DNA of 26,436 nucleotides. Origin: DT-110 sp964342305. Lineage in GTDB: Bacteria; Bacteroidota; Bacteroidia; Chitinophagales; Saprospiraceae. The number at the start of each line of letters is the position of its first letter. Positions within the stretch are counted from its first letter, which is position 1. Below, in pieces: positions 7,683 to 17,000 of this stretch. The stretch covers positions 1 to 26,436 of the forward strand of contig CAYFGK010000101.1 in assembly GCA_964342305.1 (NCBI GenBank). The letters are read 5' to 3'. The position numbers and the translations under genes were made by a program. The notes under the pieces are model-generated. The model was not told the origin of the DNA. It saw only the letters and a list, made by a program, of their open reading frames with translations, and did no database searches.

Positions 7683-8885
7683 GGAAACTATCCGATAGCC
7701 CCGGAATCCGTAATACGCCACAAAGAGGAACGACACTACCGGTAACCAGAAACTGGTCTGGATGCCACCTTGTTCCGAGATGATGCCCATCACCGGAGGA
7801 AGAATGGCGCCACCCACAATCGCCATGATGATAAAAGACGATCCGAGTTTGGTGTGTTTACCCAGATCCTTGACCCCAAGCGCGAAGATGGTCGGGAACA
7901 TGATCGACATAAAGAAGTTGACACTCAGGATCGCATAAACGGCGACCCGTCCTTCACCAAGTATACCGATCAGGCACGCAGCTACGGCCAGCATGGAAAA
8001 GATGCCCAGCAGCGTACTGTCTTTGATGTATGAAAGCAACCAGGTGCCGAGGAAACGCCCCACCACAAACAGGAAGGTACCCGCCACCAGAAAGCTTCCG
8101 GAGGCTACTTCTTTCGATACCCCGGGCAACTCATCCACCACAAAGTCAATGGTAATTCCCCAGATACCAGCCTGTGCACCAACGTACAGAAGCTGGGCCA
8201 CTACCGCCAGCATCAGGTGCCGGTACTTGAAAATGGCCGGATCGAATTTCAATTTGTCGCCCTTGTCAGGTTCGGGCATATTTGTTCGCCAGATCAGGAT
8301 AGCCACCAGCAGCACGGCAATAGCAATGATGGCGTAGGGCAGGACCACCGCGTTAGCGGCCCGCGTTTTCTCCTCAATGGTTGCCAAATCACCTTCATTA
8401 CCCGCAAAAATGAGCAGTCCCGCCAGGTATGGTCCCACTACCAGGGCCACACCATTAAACGATTGAGCGAAGTTCAGGCGTTGGGTGGCGTTCTCCTTAG
8501 GCCCCAAAATGGTTACGTAAGGGTTGGCGGCCGTTTCCAGAAAGGCCAGACCGGAGGCGATCACGTACAGAGCCAGCAGGAAGAACCCAAAGGTGAGTAG
8601 CTTGGCGGCCGGTATGAAGAGTAAGGCTCCGACAGCGTAGAGCAGCAGCCCCAAAATTATCCCCTTTTTGTAGGTGAATTTTTCCATGAATAAACCGGCG
8701 GGCACCGCAATGGTAAAGTACCCGAGGTAAAAGGCCGTTTCCACCAGGAGTGCTTCGGCCCGACTGATGCTGAAGACCGGTTGAAACTGAGAGATCAAAG
8801 CTGAGTTCAGGATGTTAGCCAGTCCCCAGAGGAAAAAGAGGGTGGTAACCAGAATGAACGGGATCAGATATTGGTTCTTCTTCAT
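7680..8885 (-). CDS. Sugar MFS permease, FucP/GluP type
   Basis: The product is a 401-aa inner-membrane transporter predicted to use 12 helices for proton- or sodium-coupled import of a monosaccharide. ATG 8885 (MKKNQYLIPFILVTTLFFLWG) is chosen. A longer frame opening at 8954 would add a polar 23-residue extension and overlap the upstream gene. Family signatures are FFLWGLANILNSALISQFQ in helix 1, TAFYLGYFTIAVPAGLFMEK in helix 2 and FLETAANPYVTILGP around helices 4-5, all diagnostic of the fucose/glucose/galactose permease branch. The family also transports N-acetylglucosamine and other sugars, so the substrate is open. It is the last gene of the operon, 31 nt after the GHL10 gene, and its C-terminus runs into the repeat array. 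Confidence 0.88.
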   Translation of the reverse strand: MKKNQYLIPFILVTTLFFLWGLANILNSALISQFQPVFSISRAEALLVETAFYLGYFTIAVPAGLFMEKFTYKKGIILGLLLYAVGALLFIPAAKLLTFGFFLLALYVIASGLAFLETAANPYVTILGPKENATQRLNFAQSFNGVALVVGPYLAGLLIFAGNEGDLATIEEKTRAANAVVLPYAIIAIAVLLVAILIWRTNMPEPDKGDKLKFDPAIFKYRHLMLAVVAQLLYVGAQAGIWGITIDFVVDELPGVSKEVASGSFLVAGTFLFVVGRFLGTWLLSYIKDSTLLGIFSMLAVAACLIGILGEGRVAVYAILSVNFFMSIMFPTIFALGVKDLGKHTKLGSSFIIMAIVGGAILPPVMGIISEQGGIQTSFWLPVVSFLFVAYYGFRGYRIVS

Positions 8886-8916
8886 GTTTTTATCCGTTTC
8901 GTTGGTAATTCGTATG

Positions 8917-10071
8917 CTATTGTGGCGCAAATGCGTCGATGGCGTATTGTTCAAAGAAGTTGGATCGCAGGGAGATGCCCTCGTAAAAAAAGAAGACTTC
9001 GCTCTGAATTCCTGCTGCCCGGTTGGCTCCCACCATTTGCAGTAGCAAGGTGTCGGAGGCCAGGTAATCGCCTACTTTCAATAAAATGCCCGGAGCGAGC
9101 ATATGCTGATTCTCGGGGGACACCTGATCGGTGACAATATCCTCCAGAGCCTTTTCGTAAGCTCTAAAGTCATAGCGATAGATCTGTGGACATACCTCGT
9201 CCACCCAGCCATTTTTCACCCAGGTAGGCCAGTCCTGTAGGTATTCCATTTTGCTCCAGGGGTAAATACTGGGAGAAAACGAGCGGATTAATTCCGGATC
9301 GGCTGCCCGTAACTGCTCACTGAGATTTGCCATAAACTGGTTGAGCCGGTCGGCCCGCCAGTTTACCCAGGCCGTATCTTTGGGGTTGCGGGGTGGAGAA
9401 GCCCCATTGTGCTCCGCCCGGTAGGCCGCTACGGTCAGAGAATCGTATCCCGCCAGGGAGGGCAGGGCGGGCAATCGATCGTCACCCTGGATACCATCAA
9501 CATCGTAGTTGGTGACCACCTCCAGAATAAGACTGGTGATAAAGGCTTGTACTTCCGGATCAAAGGCATTCATCCACTGGAAGTTGTTTTTGGTCGCAAT
9601 CTGACCCGCGGTATCACGGGCAGCCCATTCCGGTCGGGCCCGCAGCAGGTGCCCGCCCGTAGGATCGTCGTAGGAAGAAGCAAATCCAAATTCAAACCAG
9701 GCGATCACTTCAATGTCCTTTGCATGAGCCAACCGGATCAATTCTTGCAACGGATCTCTTCCTGCCAGACGCGGATCAAGGGGTATGCCAAACATGCTGT
9801 CCATCACCTCACTCGGATACAGGGTATATCCCCGGTTCCAGGTCACCACGTAAATCGTATTAAAACCGTACCGCTCGCAGTTTTCGACTACTTCTTCCAG
9901 TCCCTTACGGGAAAAAAGAGCGTCGCTATCGACATTGGTTAGCCAGAACCCCCTGCGGGGCGGGGACGTCGCATCCGGGACCGTTGTACAGGAAGCTACC
10001 GCCAGGCACAACAGAGTGAATAGTCCGATGATCCCTTTCCGGAAACAACTGATATGAGTGCGATCAATCAT
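8917..10071 (-). CDS. GHL10-type glycosidase-like lipoprotein
   Basis: This 384-aa lipoprotein has a long signal peptide with lipobox VASC (Cys28). The mature part matches the glycosyl-hydrolase-like 10 (PF02638, formerly DUF187) TIM-barrel family. RRGFWLTNVDSDALFSRKGL opens strand 1; YGFNTIYVVTWNRGYTLYPS, KDIEVIAWFEFGF and NNFQWMNAFDPEVQAF follow; YDVDGIQGDD (about residue 195) is the acidic motif where the catalytic carboxylates of this fold are expected. Members are assigned glycan-related roles, mostly without proven substrate. The start overlaps the epimerase stop by 8 nt, implying translational coupling. As a lipoprotein it would act in the periplasm or on the outer membrane, unlike the DUF4434 protein two genes upstream. 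Confidence 0.82.
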   Translation of the reverse strand: MIDRTHISCFRKGIIGLFTLLCLAVASCTTVPDATSPPRRGFWLTNVDSDALFSRKGLEEVVENCERYGFNTIYVVTWNRGYTLYPSEVMDSMFGIPLDPRLAGRDPLQELIRLAHAKDIEVIAWFEFGFASSYDDPTGGHLLRARPEWAARDTAGQIATKNNFQWMNAFDPEVQAFITSLILEVVTNYDVDGIQGDDRLPALPSLAGYDSLTVAAYRAEHNGASPPRNPKDTAWVNWRADRLNQFMANLSEQLRAADPELIRSFSPSIYPWSKMEYLQDWPTWVKNGWVDEVCPQIYRYDFRAYEKALEDIVTDQVSPENQHMLAPGILLKVGDYLASDTLLLQMVGANRAAGIQSEVFFFYEGISLRSNFFEQYAIDAFAPQ

Positions 10072-11266
10072 TTAGTTCCTTTTTGCCGGAAGGCTTATCC
10101 AGAGTCAGTACTGAAAGTATTTGCCAGCCGTGTAACAGGCCGCGTGGCACGTGGAAGCACCCTTTCCACTTACCGCCCTTAGCCTCGTGCAGCCGCGTAC
10201 CGTCGCGGTGCAGGTAGCCAAACCATTCCCCGTATCCGGGATCGGGAAAGCGCTCCCAGGTATACTTGTATATGCGCTCGAACCACGAGGCGCAGGACAG
10301 GTCACCCGTATAGGCGTAGCCCTTGAGCATGGCCTCCTGCGCTTCGAGATGTACCCACCACAATTTTTGGTCCCATTCCAGTTGCTGGGGAGGGTATCCT
10401 TTGCGGTCCATAAAATAAAAGAAGCCGCCAAACTCCGGATCCCAACCGTATTCAGCCATGTGTAACGCCCGGCGTACGGCCTCCCGGGTCAGGGCCTTAT
10501 CACCTCGTCTTTGCCCCAGATCCATTATGAACCACATGGCTTCCAGGGCATGGCCCGGATTCAGCTTGCGGCCATTAAAGGAATCGCTGAGCGATCCATC
10601 GTTTTGAATGGTTTCCAGGACCAGCCCGGTATCCGGATCGTAAAATCCATGCATCACCGTGTCGATACACTCGTCGATCGTTCGCTCGATAAGCTCCCGG
10701 TCGATCAGCGACTCCAGTTCCAGGCACAGGTTGCAGAGGATCATGGGCAGGGAGAAACCAGTTTCCGGTCGGGAGCCAGCAATAGACTTTTCGTAAATGC
10801 CTTTGGGATTATCCCTGCGCGACAGAATGTGGTCAAAGGTAGTGCGGGCAATATCTGCATATCGTTGTTCCCCGGTGGCCCGGAAAAGTTGCGCGAAGGC
10901 CATGGTCGCAAAGCAGTCACTAAAAATATTGTAGGGCTGTACCAGCGGGGCTCCGTCCTGCCTTACGGCAAAAAACCAATGCCCGTTGGTTGCCCGGCCA
11001 TGCTGCTCCAGGAAGCGGGCTCCAAGCAATGCCATGTCCAGCCATTCGTCATTCTGTTCTACCTGATTGTACAGAGTGGCAAACGTCCAGACCTGACGGG
11101 CCTGCAGCCAGATAAATTTGTCGGTATCATAGACGCTACCGTCTCGTAACAGACAGGTGAAGTAGCCTCCGTGCTCCCGGTCGGGGGAATGCTTTTCCCA
11201 GAAAGGGATCACCCGCTCAAATAACTCCCGGTGGAATTGATCAGCGTATTCCTTAGGCTCCATCAT
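10064..11266 (-). CDS. AGE-family sugar 2-epimerase/isomerase
   Basis: The 400-aa cytoplasmic enzyme belongs to the N-acylglucosamine 2-epimerase superfamily, an (alpha/alpha)6 barrel interconverting C2 epimers (ManNAc/GlcNAc, glucose/mannose-type disaccharides) or isomerising mannose. ATG 11266 is used; the TTG at 11272 would extend it by two residues. Family landmarks are present: HGGYFTCLLRDG, IWLQARQVWTFATLY with Arg57, LNPGHALEAMW with His239, KLWWVHLEAQEAM, and CFHVPRGLL with His372. Arg57, His239 and His372 correspond in order and spacing to the catalytic Arg and two His known in the family (R60/H248/H382 in the porcine enzyme). Length is normal. It overlaps both neighbours. Without NanA or NanK genes nearby, a sialic-acid role is not established. 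Confidence 0.85.
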   Translation of the reverse strand: MMEPKEYADQFHRELFERVIPFWEKHSPDREHGGYFTCLLRDGSVYDTDKFIWLQARQVWTFATLYNQVEQNDEWLDMALLGARFLEQHGRATNGHWFFAVRQDGAPLVQPYNIFSDCFATMAFAQLFRATGEQRYADIARTTFDHILSRRDNPKGIYEKSIAGSRPETGFSLPMILCNLCLELESLIDRELIERTIDECIDTVMHGFYDPDTGLVLETIQNDGSLSDSFNGRKLNPGHALEAMWFIMDLGQRRGDKALTREAVRRALHMAEYGWDPEFGGFFYFMDRKGYPPQQLEWDQKLWWVHLEAQEAMLKGYAYTGDLSCASWFERIYKYTWERFPDPGYGEWFGYLHRDGTRLHEAKGGKWKGCFHVPRGLLHGWQILSVLTLDKPSGKKELND

Positions 11267-12203
11267 GGGCAAGTTGTTGGCGGTATTCCTGATACCGGTT
11301 ATACAAATGATGAGCCTGCGGATAAGCCGACTGCGGACTCATAAAGTGCGAAAATTCAAAGGTGATGGCTTTTTCGAGGCCAGCCGCCCGGGCGGCTTCC
11401 AGTTTGAGCCTCAGCTTTTCCCACTTAATGGGTAAGAATTTAATGGGCATATCGCGATCGAAGGATTCAGCATTGGTCCAGCAGGCCATGTCGTAGCGAT
11501 CCGCCAGGGCCTTATTGACGGCGAAATAATCGGCCAGTTCGTGGTAGTGCACGTGCCCGTCCTGAAAGGCGACAATGTCCACCGCATCCTGAATACCATC
11601 GAAAATGGCGTTCCACTCCCGCTCGTGTTCCTCCAGACTAACGGCCTGTTCTTTGCTGAGCGCCGAATCAGAGGCCAATAGTGCCTTTTGTCCGTCGATG
11701 TAGGGCGATATCAGGGTGGGCAATCCATTACTCACGTCCTTACAGTGTTGCCCCAATTGTCGGTACAGATCAATGATACCTTCCGTTTTACGACTTACCT
11801 CCTGGCAGATATACCAGCCTCCGAAAGCCGGCCGGTGGCCATATCTCGACCAAACCTCGTCGATCACCCGTCGGTTGAGGTCCACCTCATGCGGCGGATT
11901 ACCGCCAGCCTCCCAGTACTTGCCGGAGTCGTACAGGCCAAAGTAAAAGACCATACCGAATTGCTCCGCCAGGCGTAGGAACAGGTCGACCAGATCAAGC
12001 GGTGGATTATAGCATCCTTCCCGTTGCTGCAGTACCTGCGAGGGGTAGGTGATCCAGCGGCGGTAGCCCGACCGGATCAGGATAACGGTATTGATACCCG
12101 CCTCCTGCATGTGCCGAAAGTCTTGTTCCCATTCGGCGGGACCCCAGTTTTGGTGGGGAATATCGTGGGAGATCTCGTCCAGAAACGTTCCGGTAATGGT
12201 CAT
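11253..12203 (-). CDS. DUF4434 glycosidase-like protein
   Basis: The 316-aa protein starts directly with MTITGTFLDEISHDIPHQNW, which matches the beginning of DUF4434 (PF14488) TIM-barrel proteins. There is no signal peptide, so it is predicted to be cytoplasmic. A GTG at 12215 would add four residues and abut the preceding stop codon; ATG 12203 leaves a 12-nt gap and is preferred. Recognisable segments are AGINTVILIRSGYRRWITYPS, FYFGLYDSGKYW, FGGWYICQEVS, VDIVAFQDGHVHYHEL and MACWTNAESFDRD. The conserved acidic and aromatic residues (E in CQEVS, D in FQDG, E in NAESF) suggest a carbohydrate-processing barrel. The activity of this family is not established to my knowledge. Confidence 0.72.
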   Translation of the reverse strand: MTITGTFLDEISHDIPHQNWGPAEWEQDFRHMQEAGINTVILIRSGYRRWITYPSQVLQQREGCYNPPLDLVDLFLRLAEQFGMVFYFGLYDSGKYWEAGGNPPHEVDLNRRVIDEVWSRYGHRPAFGGWYICQEVSRKTEGIIDLYRQLGQHCKDVSNGLPTLISPYIDGQKALLASDSALSKEQAVSLEEHEREWNAIFDGIQDAVDIVAFQDGHVHYHELADYFAVNKALADRYDMACWTNAESFDRDMPIKFLPIKWEKLRLKLEAARAAGLEKAITFEFSHFMSPQSAYPQAHHLYNRYQEYRQQLAHDGA

Positions 12204-12215
12204 AGGGTGTAACAC

Positions 12216-14036
12216 TTATTCGGGGAGTTTATCCCACCAGTATTTTTTGAGTAACCAGGTGGTGATCAGAAAGATCAGGAAGGCCACCGCCAATTGGGTC
12301 GACTGGCGGATCAGTAAATACATGGGCATGACCACCAGGGACATTTGCCAGACAGTACCCACCAAAATATTGAAGACATCCCGCCCAAAATCGCGATTGG
12401 CCCGGAAGTCAGGGTCGGCCCGTTCCACCTTTTCGCGGATAGGTTTCCAGAAACCCCAGGGATTGGTCTTTTTATAAAAATGCATGAGCACCTCATCGTC
12501 TTCGGGGGGCGTGAGTAGTGTGCCCAGCAGACAGCCCAACAGGGAAATGCCCAAAATAACCGGAAACAGGTAAATGGCGATCACGTCGGGAAACAAGGGG
12601 GGAATGAAGGTCGCTCCAAGGAGCCCGCCGATCATACCCCAGAAGTAGCCGTGCCCGTTAAACCGCCACCAGATCCACTTCAGGGCGTTGGCCGCGGCGT
12701 AGCCCCCGTAGAGCGCCGAGGTGATCCACAGCGTCAGAGAATTGATGGAGCTGGCGTAAAAACCTCCGATCAGCCCGATGGCCACCAGGAGGAAAGAAGC
12801 TGCGTAGCTGTACCGGATATAGGTCTTGCTGCTGGCATCCGGGTTGATGTATTTCTTATACAGGTCGTTAACCAGGTAGGCCGGTGCTGCGTTGATGAAG
12901 GCCGCAAAGGTACCCATGAAGGCTGCCAACAGACCCGCCAGCAACAACCCCTGCCATCCGGGTGGAACAAACCGCTCAATAGCCAGCGGCAATACCGTCT
13001 CAAAATCAATGTCAGCCCCCATCTGCTCGAATTCGGGTGTCAGGTAGACCAGGGCCAGCACCCCAAAGCCTGCGATCATCAGGTAGCGTGGGAAGTACAA
13101 AGCGAGAATGGTCAGACCGCTCATCTTAGCTGCCTGCCCGGCCGTGGGCGTCGATAAAACCCGCTGCATATCGTAGCTGGGCACGGGCCCGGCCAGGCTG
13201 GCAAAGATCCCCTTAAAGATCATGGCGATCAGCAGGAGTCCGATGGCACCAAAGCCGTCCTCTTCAATACGGGTATTGACGCTGTCGAGGTAACCGGTCC
13301 AGTCGAGATCCATTTCCCATCCGAAGAAGAGATTGGTCCAGCCTCCTGGTACCGCCTCTGCCACCTGCGCCCCCGTTACCGAGGTAAAGGCGATATACCC
13401 CACCACAAAGCACGAGATGGTCATGATGATAAACTGGAGCACTTCCGTTCCCACCACGCTGTACATACCTCCCTTGATGGTGTACAGGGTCGTTACCGCA
13501 ATAATGATGAGGGCGTAGGACTGCTCCGAGGTCAGACTGATCAGCCCCGCATCCAGCGACAGGTCCCACGGGAAGAAGATCACCGCAAATTTGCCGATCC
13601 CCTCAAAGAAGTAAGCAATAAAGCCAAACACACTGATCACCGCAAAAATGGTCACAATGATGTGCGACAGACGTCCGCTGGTCTTATCCCCAAAGCGGAA
13701 GGTGATCCACTGGGCACCGGTCAGTACGCCGGATCGCCGGAGCCAGATCGCCAGGAAGATCATGACGAACACCTGATTCCAAACGGGCCACAACCAGGGG
13801 ATCCAGGCGCTTTTCAGCCCGTAGACGAAAAAGATGGTGACCGTCCACATGGTCCCCGAAATGTCGAACATACCGGAGGCATTGGACAGACCGAGGAAAT
13901 ACCATTTAATATTATTGCCGCCCAGGAAGTAGGACTGCATATCACGGGAAGCTCGCTTGGAGACCCAAAACCCAAACAGGATGGTAATGGCCAGGTAGGC
14001 CAGAATGATCCCGATATCGAGGCCGGTTAACTGCAT
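12216..14036 (-). CDS. Sodium:solute symporter (SSS family)
   Basis: The 606-aa inner-membrane protein is a sodium-coupled importer of the SLC5-like LeuT fold. MQLTGLDIGIILAYLAITILFG begins helix 1. FFLGG-type loop YFLGGNNIKWYFLGLSNASGMFDISG follows, and TLYTIKGGMYSVVGTEVLQF is the conserved region around the helix-5/6 sodium site. About 13-15 hydrophobic segments are visible, plus a long C-terminal charged loop and two final helices (LVVMPMYLLIRQSTQLAVAFLIFLI). Relatives in Bacteroidota sugar loci import sugars or sialic acids. It lies 5 nt after the FG-GAP gene and 12 nt before the DUF4434 gene. Having two different inner-membrane carriers in one operon suggests two products, or a sugar plus a modified sugar. 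Confidence 0.9.
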   Translation of the reverse strand: MQLTGLDIGIILAYLAITILFGFWVSKRASRDMQSYFLGGNNIKWYFLGLSNASGMFDISGTMWTVTIFFVYGLKSAWIPWLWPVWNQVFVMIFLAIWLRRSGVLTGAQWITFRFGDKTSGRLSHIIVTIFAVISVFGFIAYFFEGIGKFAVIFFPWDLSLDAGLISLTSEQSYALIIIAVTTLYTIKGGMYSVVGTEVLQFIIMTISCFVVGYIAFTSVTGAQVAEAVPGGWTNLFFGWEMDLDWTGYLDSVNTRIEEDGFGAIGLLLIAMIFKGIFASLAGPVPSYDMQRVLSTPTAGQAAKMSGLTILALYFPRYLMIAGFGVLALVYLTPEFEQMGADIDFETVLPLAIERFVPPGWQGLLLAGLLAAFMGTFAAFINAAPAYLVNDLYKKYINPDASSKTYIRYSYAASFLLVAIGLIGGFYASSINSLTLWITSALYGGYAAANALKWIWWRFNGHGYFWGMIGGLLGATFIPPLFPDVIAIYLFPVILGISLLGCLLGTLLTPPEDDEVLMHFYKKTNPWGFWKPIREKVERADPDFRANRDFGRDVFNILVGTVWQMSLVVMPMYLLIRQSTQLAVAFLIFLITTWLLKKYWWDKLPE

Positions 14037-14041
14037 AGTAG

Positions 14042-17000
14042 TTACTTATTGGCGGTAAGCGCCTGATCTGTGTTATAGCGGTACCAAACGGGTGCCTGAT
14101 TATTGCGCAGGAACAGGAGATGAGCGTTACCATCTTGTTCAATCCATTCGATAGAGCGTACATCTCCAATAACATGGAGGCCGGAACGGTCCTGTGGCAG
14201 GTATCTAAAGCTGCCCCTGCCATCGTTCAGGAGTACCTGGCCGTAATTGGCATCCCAGGGACCCATCGTGGGGCGGGTATCGGCGAGATTGCCGGCCAGG
14301 ATAAGGTCTGTATGGCCATCCCCATTGACATCTTTGGGCAGGATGGCAAACACCGGCGACGCCTGTGCGATATTGGGTAAGGCGTGTGGTGTCCAGCGAC
14401 CACCCCCCTCGTTCTCAACCCAGACCGAAGCGCCCTGATGAACAGCGTATATGTCCGCAGCCTGTTGTTGTTCGGGAGTAAGGATGTCGCCAATGGTTGC
14501 ATCGGAATAGGCCTCGTAGGAGGTGAAGTTCTTCTTTTGTCCGGGGAGCTGCCCAAAGAGGTTGTCACGGCTTACAAAGGGGTAGGGGGCACCCTTAATG
14601 TAGTGGACCAGCAGTGGATCCACCGCTCCGTTATCATCAAAATCCCCTGCGTACATGCGGGCGGGTTCATCGGGGCTTACCTTGAGATTGGTATTGACCC
14701 CCAAATTGCCAGCTACCAGATCCATATCGCCATCTCCGTCGAGGTCGGCTTTTTCGAGCGACCACCACCAGCCTTCCGTCTTTGCCCCGAAGGCATCGGG
14801 CATTGGACGCAACTGACCGTCTTTATTACCGTAGGCCATGATTGGCATCCACTCACCGGCCACGATCAGGTCGGCAGTCCCGTCACCGTCGGCGTCTTCC
14901 CAGGTGGCATCGGTCACCAGTCCTGCTTCCAGCAGTTCGGGTGCCTGGTCACTGGTTACATCCGTAAATGTCCCGTTTCCTTCGTTGCGCAGGAGGTAGG
15001 AAGGCGGGATCTTGGGATACTGGCCGGGAATCAGGCGGCCACCCACAAAGAGATCCTGATCGCCATCGTTATCCATATCATGGGCGGCGACCGCACCGGT
15101 GCTCGTGCGCATGATGGGCAAGGCATTTTTAGCGTGGGTGAAGTTGCCATCTCCGTCGTTCAGGTACAGCCGATCCTGCAAGGCCAGGTCCTGGGGCAGG
15201 AAGTGGTAACCACCACTGGCTACGTAGAGATCTATATCGCCATCGCCATCCGCATCGAAGGCCAGAGCATCAGTATCTTCCATAATGAGGTGTTGGGCCA
15301 GAGCTGGTTGCCGGGTGTCGACCCAGGTGCCATCGGGCATCTGTTTGACAATGCGGCCAGCCTGCCTTTTGGCACCACCCAGGAATAGGTCGGTCAATCC
15401 ATCACCAGTGAAATCGGCCTGTACCGATGCGGGGCCCTGGTAGGAAATGCTCCAGGGTAACAGACTTTGCTGCTTAAAGTCGATATCATTATTTTCCTGG
15501 TGTACGTAGGCCAGCGGGTTTTGGCTTTCGCCAAAAAGGGTAGGGAAGGAGACCGGAGTCCGGGGTGCCTGGTTCTCCTGTTCCTTGGTAATGGTCAACA
15601 CCTGATCGGTACCCACTGCAGTCCGCATAGTGACCGTGCCGTCGGGCCAGATGACCCGGAGTGTATCCACGGAACTGTTGCCTCCCAGGCCGAGGTGGAC
15701 GGGCGTATGCATGGCGGATTGGAATCCCTGCGTGGGCAAATGATCTACGACCTGACGCTGTCCACCGGCCCGGATATCCACCCGGGCGCCGACAGCAAAA
15801 GGATTATCGCCTTCTTGCATCCGCAGATCGACCAGCAGGTAATGACCGTTACTGATCTGATTTTCCAGCAGAGAAGCAGGCTCGTTGATATTGTTGAGGA
15901 TGAGATCAAGATCTCCGTCGCCGTCGAGGTCGGCGCGGGCAGCACCCTGGGTGAGGATGGGCTCGGCAAAGCCCCAGCTATCGGATTTATCTTCAAAGGT
16001 GAGATCACCCCGGTTGCGGAACATATAGTTAGGTGTCTTGGTAGATTCCATCCTCGAAATGATATCCATAAGCCCGTCCGATGGCTGCCCCCGTTGGGCC
16101 TTAATGCGTTGATCAGCGTAGTACGACACGAAATCCCGGTTGGTATAGTCGCGCAGGTAGCCGTTGGAGATAAACAGATCTTTCCAGCCGTCGTTATCGA
16201 AATCGCCGAAGACGGGTGCCCAACTCCAGTCGGTATTGGAAATGCCCGCCAGTTGGCCGATCTCGCTAAAGGTACCGTCTCCGTTATTCAATTGCAGCAT
16301 GTTGCGCATGATCTGGTGATAAAAGCCATTGCGCAGCATGGATTGGTACTTTTCGTAGGTATCGGGGCCGTATAGCAATTTTTGCCGGCGGTTGTCTTCC
16401 GGCAGCATGTCGAGACTCAGGATGTCGGGGTGGGCGTCATTATTGATATCGGCAATATTGGATCCCATAGAAAAGTGGGAGATGTGCCCCATCTGCTCCT
16501 TGAGCTCATCCTTAAAGGTGCCGTCTTGCTGATTGATGTACAGATAATCTTCTTCGATATAATCATTGGAAATATACAGATCGAGCCAGCCGTCACCATT
16601 GATGTCGGCAGCGGCCACTCCGAGGCCAAAGCCCAGTGGCGTGTTCTTAATACCGGCCGCCTCGGTTACTTCCGTAAAAGAGCCTCCGTCGTTGCGCAGC
16701 AACTTATCGCCGGCAAAGTCATCCGATATGTTTTTCACGTAAGTAGCATCAAAACTCTGAAAATCCTCGGTGGAGTGATTCAGCAGGTACACGTCGAGGT
16801 CATTGTCGCGATCGTAATCGAAAAATAACGCCTGTGTGGTGTGGGCCGGCAGGTCGAGGCCGTACTGCGCTGCCTGCTCCGCAAAGGTGGGGATACCCTC
16901 CCCGTTATTTCCCTGGTTAACGTACAATTCATTGCGTCGCTCGGCCTCCGGGCCGTCACCGGAATAGCAGACGTAGATATCAAGGAGCCCGTCGGCATTT

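Noticed and set aside
10511..11149. 212-residue plus-strand open frame
   Set aside because: It lies wholly within the AGE epimerase gene in antisense and shows no recognisable protein features.
14384..16375. Long plus-strand open frames (14384-15388 and 15467-16375) opposite the FG-GAP gene
   Set aside because: They are antisense shadows of the Asp/Gly-rich repeats, have no family-like sequence, and the minus-strand frame is clearly coding.
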